A DNA stretch of 64,000 nucleotides from contig NZ_JARQTO010000009.1 of the NCBI RefSeq assembly GCF_029577735.1, positions 136,102 through 200,101 on the forward strand, written 5' to 3'. Made by a program: the position numbers and the translations under genes. The notes beneath the pieces are model-generated. The model worked only from the letters and a program-made list of their open reading frames with translations, was not told where the DNA came from and ran no database searches. This document shows, one piece after another, positions 61,070 to 64,000 of this stretch. The stretch is from Exercitatus varius. GTDB lineage: Bacteria > Pseudomonadota > Gammaproteobacteria > Enterobacterales > Pasteurellaceae. Each line of letters begins with the position of its first letter. Position 1 is the first letter of the stretch.

Positions 61070-63469
61070 TTAAAAAGAAGCGGATAAATTCAGATTAATA
61101 AAATTATTAAATTCAGGCGCTCCATCATAAATGGATCTTTTTCGACCGATATCATAAGAAATACTTAAACGTCTACCTAAATGCCATTCCTGACCATAGG
61201 CGATAGACCAGGTTTCACTACTCTCGAAATTATCCTGCCAGTAATAACCCGCCCCGCCTTTAATATGATGCGTTAAAGTAATACGGTGATCAAACGGTTG
61301 GAAATAAGACAAATCCAAATTTCCTTCTGCAGAACGACTCTTTGACGGATTATAATAATATGCCCCGGAGATATCTTTATTGCGTTCATAGGAAGCAAAC
61401 AAACTGCCGTCTAAATTCCAGCGATTGTATTTAAATAAATTAAAATTCGACCAAATAGACAAATCTTTACGTAAGTTTCCATCGTCAAATTTCATTAGGG
61501 AAACATTACTCCCGACTTCGAATCGATTTGAATATTTATAACTGGCTGAAAAATCCAGCTCCTTAGTATATACATCTTGATATAGTGCCTTCACCGGTGT
61601 ATTGGCGCTATTTAAACCGCCTCGTATGCTAAAATTCCAATGCTGATTTAAACGATACTGGATATTAGCCGCAAAATAAGCTTTATCGTTTAACTTAATC
61701 CCCTTGCCCGCTTCGGCCGTTATAATAACGGGATAAAAATTCGCTTCAATCCCGGCGCCAATACGTTGCTGTTCAAGTTTTAAACCGTCATCGGGTGATT
61801 TAGTTATAAGGTAATGAACAAATGCATTATGTCCGTCATCCGTTTTAGGCGAGTAAAGATAATATTCCTGATTACTTTCATTCTCTCCGGCCGGAGAAGT
61901 GCGGTGAGAAATTCCCCCGGATGCAACTAACCGAGCGGATTTTGCTTGTTCATATTGTTCTAAAAAAGACGTAACATTTTCTTTTTGTTCTGTTGACCAA
62001 TTATTGACTATACCACTCGCAGTTTTCCAATCATTTACGGATAACGCCACATTCGCTTTCGCAACTTCGACCCAAATCGGTTCGCCCGGTAAAAATTCCT
62101 GAGCTTTCTCAATCCAGTTTAACGCATCATCCGAATGATCCCGCGCACTTTCCAGCTCTGCTTTAGTCAACATCACCCATCCGTCTCCGGGAGTAAGCGA
62201 TAATCGCTCATCGACCAATTGCATTGCACCCGATAAATTCCCTTTCGCCGCCTGTAAATTCACTTTGCTGGAAAAATAATTACCATAATCGGGATTTTCT
62301 ATTTTTCTCGAACGGGTAAAGTCCATCACATAAAGCGGCATTTCTGCCATTCCGGATTCTAAATAATTCTGCGCTTCCGAATATTTAGCCGCATCAGTTA
62401 GTGCGTTAACAATTTTTAATTGTAAAGAAAACGGGACTTTCTGTTTTTGTGCAAAATAACTTTGTTCGATTTCACGATACAGATCAAGCGCTAAAAAAGG
62501 CGAACCCGAGGCCAATAAAGAATCCGCATAAGATTCTTTTACATAATTCGGTATAACTTGCTCCGATTCTTGCAAAAGAATATAGTTTTTTTCAACATAA
62601 TCGGTATTATTCAGCTTAGAGGCAACAACCACCATATCCTGTAAAGATTGTTGTTTAACAGGACTGCCTTCAGGTGCTTTGCTATAAGCTTCTTCGAGAT
62701 TCGAATAAGCTTCCTTTAATTGCCGCCGATTAGGAATATTTTTTACCGTTCGAACGGCATCATCATGCAAGAACCATAATTTATCGGTTTCATTAAATAA
62801 ATCCGGATAATCGGAAATAAGTTTTTCTTGAAGAGGTGAAATATTTAATTGAGCCGCAACGCGATATAATTTTTTCGCTGATTCAATATCATTCGGATTT
62901 TTAACTAAATTATTACTTAGTCGATGTAATTTGGAGGTTAAAGATTCACTACTCTCTAATAAATATAAATCGGCTTGCTTATATTCGTTATCAATACCGA
63001 ATTTTCGTTTATATTGAGAAAGATATTTTTGAGAATCGTCGAAATGAGATATATCGGTATTAACCAAAGATAATCCTAATAATCCATTAGGATTTTTAGG
63101 CGAAACTCGTGTTAATCGATCATAAAAAGATAAAGATTGCTGAAATTGTCGTTCGTTTCTCGCCGCTTTAGCTAAAACTTCCAATTCATTTTCGGACAAT
63201 TCGTCTAATCGACAATGACGACAAACGGCTAAAGCCTCTTTAAATTGATTTTGTCTGACTAAAAGAGTAATCAGATCATCACGAACCTTATGATCATGCG
63301 TATTCCGGTATAAATCCGCAAGCTGTTTTGTTCCTTCGACCAATTGCGCATCACCCAACCGGGAATAGCGAATAATATCCTCTCGTTGTTCATCTATCGG
63401 AGAACTTACCGCATTTTGAGCGCACAAAGCTCCGCCCATAAGGAAAGCTAATACACCGACCTTATTCAT
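61070..63469 (-). CDS. pgaA: PNAG outer-membrane export porin PgaA
   Basis: This 799-residue protein has a signal peptide (MNKVGVLAFLMGGALCAQNAVSS). A long helical TPR-like region (about 30-480) precedes a C-terminal beta barrel (about 500-799) that ends in the outer-membrane signature NLNLSASF. It exports PNAG through the outer membrane. I choose the ATG at 63469; the longer in-frame ATG at 63529 would put a second hydrophobic stretch before the signal peptide. The gene is markedly more AT-rich than its neighbours. It is the first gene of pgaABCD. Confidence 0.92.
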   Translation of the reverse strand: MNKVGVLAFLMGGALCAQNAVSSPIDEQREDIIRYSRLGDAQLVEGTKQLADLYRNTHDHKVRDDLITLLVRQNQFKEALAVCRHCRLDELSENELEVLAKAARNERQFQQSLSFYDRLTRVSPKNPNGLLGLSLVNTDISHFDDSQKYLSQYKRKFGIDNEYKQADLYLLESSESLTSKLHRLSNNLVKNPNDIESAKKLYRVAAQLNISPLQEKLISDYPDLFNETDKLWFLHDDAVRTVKNIPNRRQLKEAYSNLEEAYSKAPEGSPVKQQSLQDMVVVASKLNNTDYVEKNYILLQESEQVIPNYVKESYADSLLASGSPFLALDLYREIEQSYFAQKQKVPFSLQLKIVNALTDAAKYSEAQNYLESGMAEMPLYVMDFTRSRKIENPDYGNYFSSKVNLQAAKGNLSGAMQLVDERLSLTPGDGWVMLTKAELESARDHSDDALNWIEKAQEFLPGEPIWVEVAKANVALSVNDWKTASGIVNNWSTEQKENVTSFLEQYEQAKSARLVASGGISHRTSPAGENESNQEYYLYSPKTDDGHNAFVHYLITKSPDDGLKLEQQRIGAGIEANFYPVIITAEAGKGIKLNDKAYFAANIQYRLNQHWNFSIRGGLNSANTPVKALYQDVYTKELDFSASYKYSNRFEVGSNVSLMKFDDGNLRKDLSIWSNFNLFKYNRWNLDGSLFASYERNKDISGAYYYNPSKSRSAEGNLDLSYFQPFDHRITLTHHIKGGAGYYWQDNFESSETWSIAYGQEWHLGRRLSISYDIGRKRSIYDGAPEFNNFINLNLSASF

Positions 63470-63683
63470 TAAATAACCCCAAAAAATAAAAAAGTAAATA
63501 ACAAGTCCATTAGCCAATTCATTTATCAAATAATTGTCTAATGAATAATTTTATAGTTAATAATATTATCACAGATGAAATTAAAAGAGTATAACCCAAA
63601 AGAAACGTTCACACTTTTGATAAAATAAAAGAAGAAATTCGCAACGAATTAACCCGGCAAAGAATGTTAATTATCGAAAACAC
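63470..63683. other. AT-rich region upstream of pgaA
   Basis: This 214-base gap is very AT-rich and holds no gene. It must contain the pgaABCD promoter on the minus strand. I see -10-like stretches but no strong -35 and no clear operator. Confidence 0.5.
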
Positions 63684-63717
63684 AAAAACCCCGGCTCATT
63701 TCTGAACCGGGGTTTCC
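63684..63717 (-). terminator. Terminator of the rrn operon
   Basis: On the minus strand AAACCCCGGTTCAGAAATGA leads into GCCGGGGTTTTTG, a strong GC hairpin with a T run. It lies about 15 bases after the 5S gene. Confidence 0.9.
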
Positions 63718-63731
63718 TTCGCTAAAATAAA

Positions 63732-63848
63732 ACCTGGCGGTGTCCTACTCTCACATGGGAAATTCCCACACTACCATCGGCGTTACGGCGTTTCACTTCT
63801 GAGTTCGGCATGGGGTCAGGTGGGACCTCCGCACTCTCGCCGCCAGGA
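63732..63848 (-). rRNA. rrf: 5S ribosomal RNA
   Basis: The minus strand starts CCTGGCGGCGAGAG and ends CCGCCAGG, which pair to close the helix. The internal CCATGCCGAACTCAGAAGTG and GTGTGGGAATTTCCC-type segments are diagnostic. The ends are placed to within about two bases. The 23S and 16S genes would lie beyond the right edge. Confidence 0.95.
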
Positions 63849-64000
63849 TAATTCTGTCTCCCCACACGCCAAAGTGCGGGCGATTTTTTCAATGTTTTTT
63901 GCTTTCGCGTTTTCGCTTTACGCTTTACGCTTTTGCGCTTTTAACGTCTTAGCTTTTTAACTTTTCCGCTTTGCGCTTTCGCTTTCGCGTCTTTCTCTCT
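63849..64000 (-). other. 23S-5S spacer with low-complexity repeats
   Basis: The 152 bases before the 5S gene contain an uptake-signal core (AAAGTGCGGGC near 63869). They also contain many imperfect repeats of GCGAAAGC and GCGTAAAGC (on the rRNA-sense strand). The region is purine-rich on that strand. No gene is present; the 23S 3' end is outside. Confidence 0.6.

Overview
The window is chromosomal DNA from a member of the Pasteurellaceae. Dozens of copies of the Haemophilus-type DNA uptake signal core (AAGTGCGGT and its complement) are scattered through it, many as inverted pairs acting as terminators. The proteins look like gamma-proteobacterial housekeeping proteins of Haemophilus, Actinobacillus or Mannheimia/Basfia type. 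The Haemophilus-type signal fits a succinic-acid-producing rumen species such as Mannheimia/Basfia succiniciproducens or Actinobacillus succinogenes, but the species is inference. I see no insertion sequence, prophage, CRISPR array or integrase.

Region 1-8.8 kb holds the end of an unknown gene, a RarD-type permease, tRNA-Leu(CAA), lptF-lptG (LPS export) divergent from pepA, a flavodoxin-like quinone reductase with an NfeD/SPFH membrane pair, and a ModF-like double ATPase. Region 8.8-20.3 kb holds sstT, a LexA-controlled UmuD-like protein that has lost its self-cleavage residues, a NlpC/P60 lipoprotein behind a consensus CRP site, the pyruvate dehydrogenase genes aceE-aceF-lpdA, a lipoprotein of unknown role, a purine permease and an OsmB-like lipoprotein. 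Region 20.4-25 kb is a mannose module: manX-manY-manZ, yobD and manA.

Region 25-42.9 kb is mostly core information processing: rsmC/holD, initiator tRNA-Met, proA, fabB/mnmC, grpE/nadK/recN, yciC-yciB-yciA-yciI, arcA, smpB, lexA, rnhA/dnaQ, two tandem identical tRNA-Asp genes and der. Region 43-54 kb holds udk-dcd-asmA-sotB, the complete isc iron-sulfur operon (iscR-iscS-iscU-iscA-hscB-hscA-fdx-iscX) with a type-1 IscR site, trmJ and suhB. Region 54-63.5 kb holds a short arcB without a PAS domain, a dispersin-B-like glycosidase and, converging on it, pgaA-pgaB-pgaC-pgaD for poly-beta-1,6-N-acetylglucosamine (PNAG) biofilm polysaccharide. The window ends in a 5S rRNA gene and part of the 23S-5S spacer of an rrn operon on the minus strand.

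Two regulatory themes link distant genes. ArcA and ArcB are both encoded here; arcA has an FNR-like box, and aceE has a weak ArcA-like repeat. The SOS response is represented by lexA, recN and the LexA-boxed UmuD-like gene. The most unusual observations are the non-cleavable UmuD-like protein with no umuC beside it, and the PNAG synthesis operon placed tail to tail with a PNAG-degrading enzyme that carries an extra C-terminal domain.
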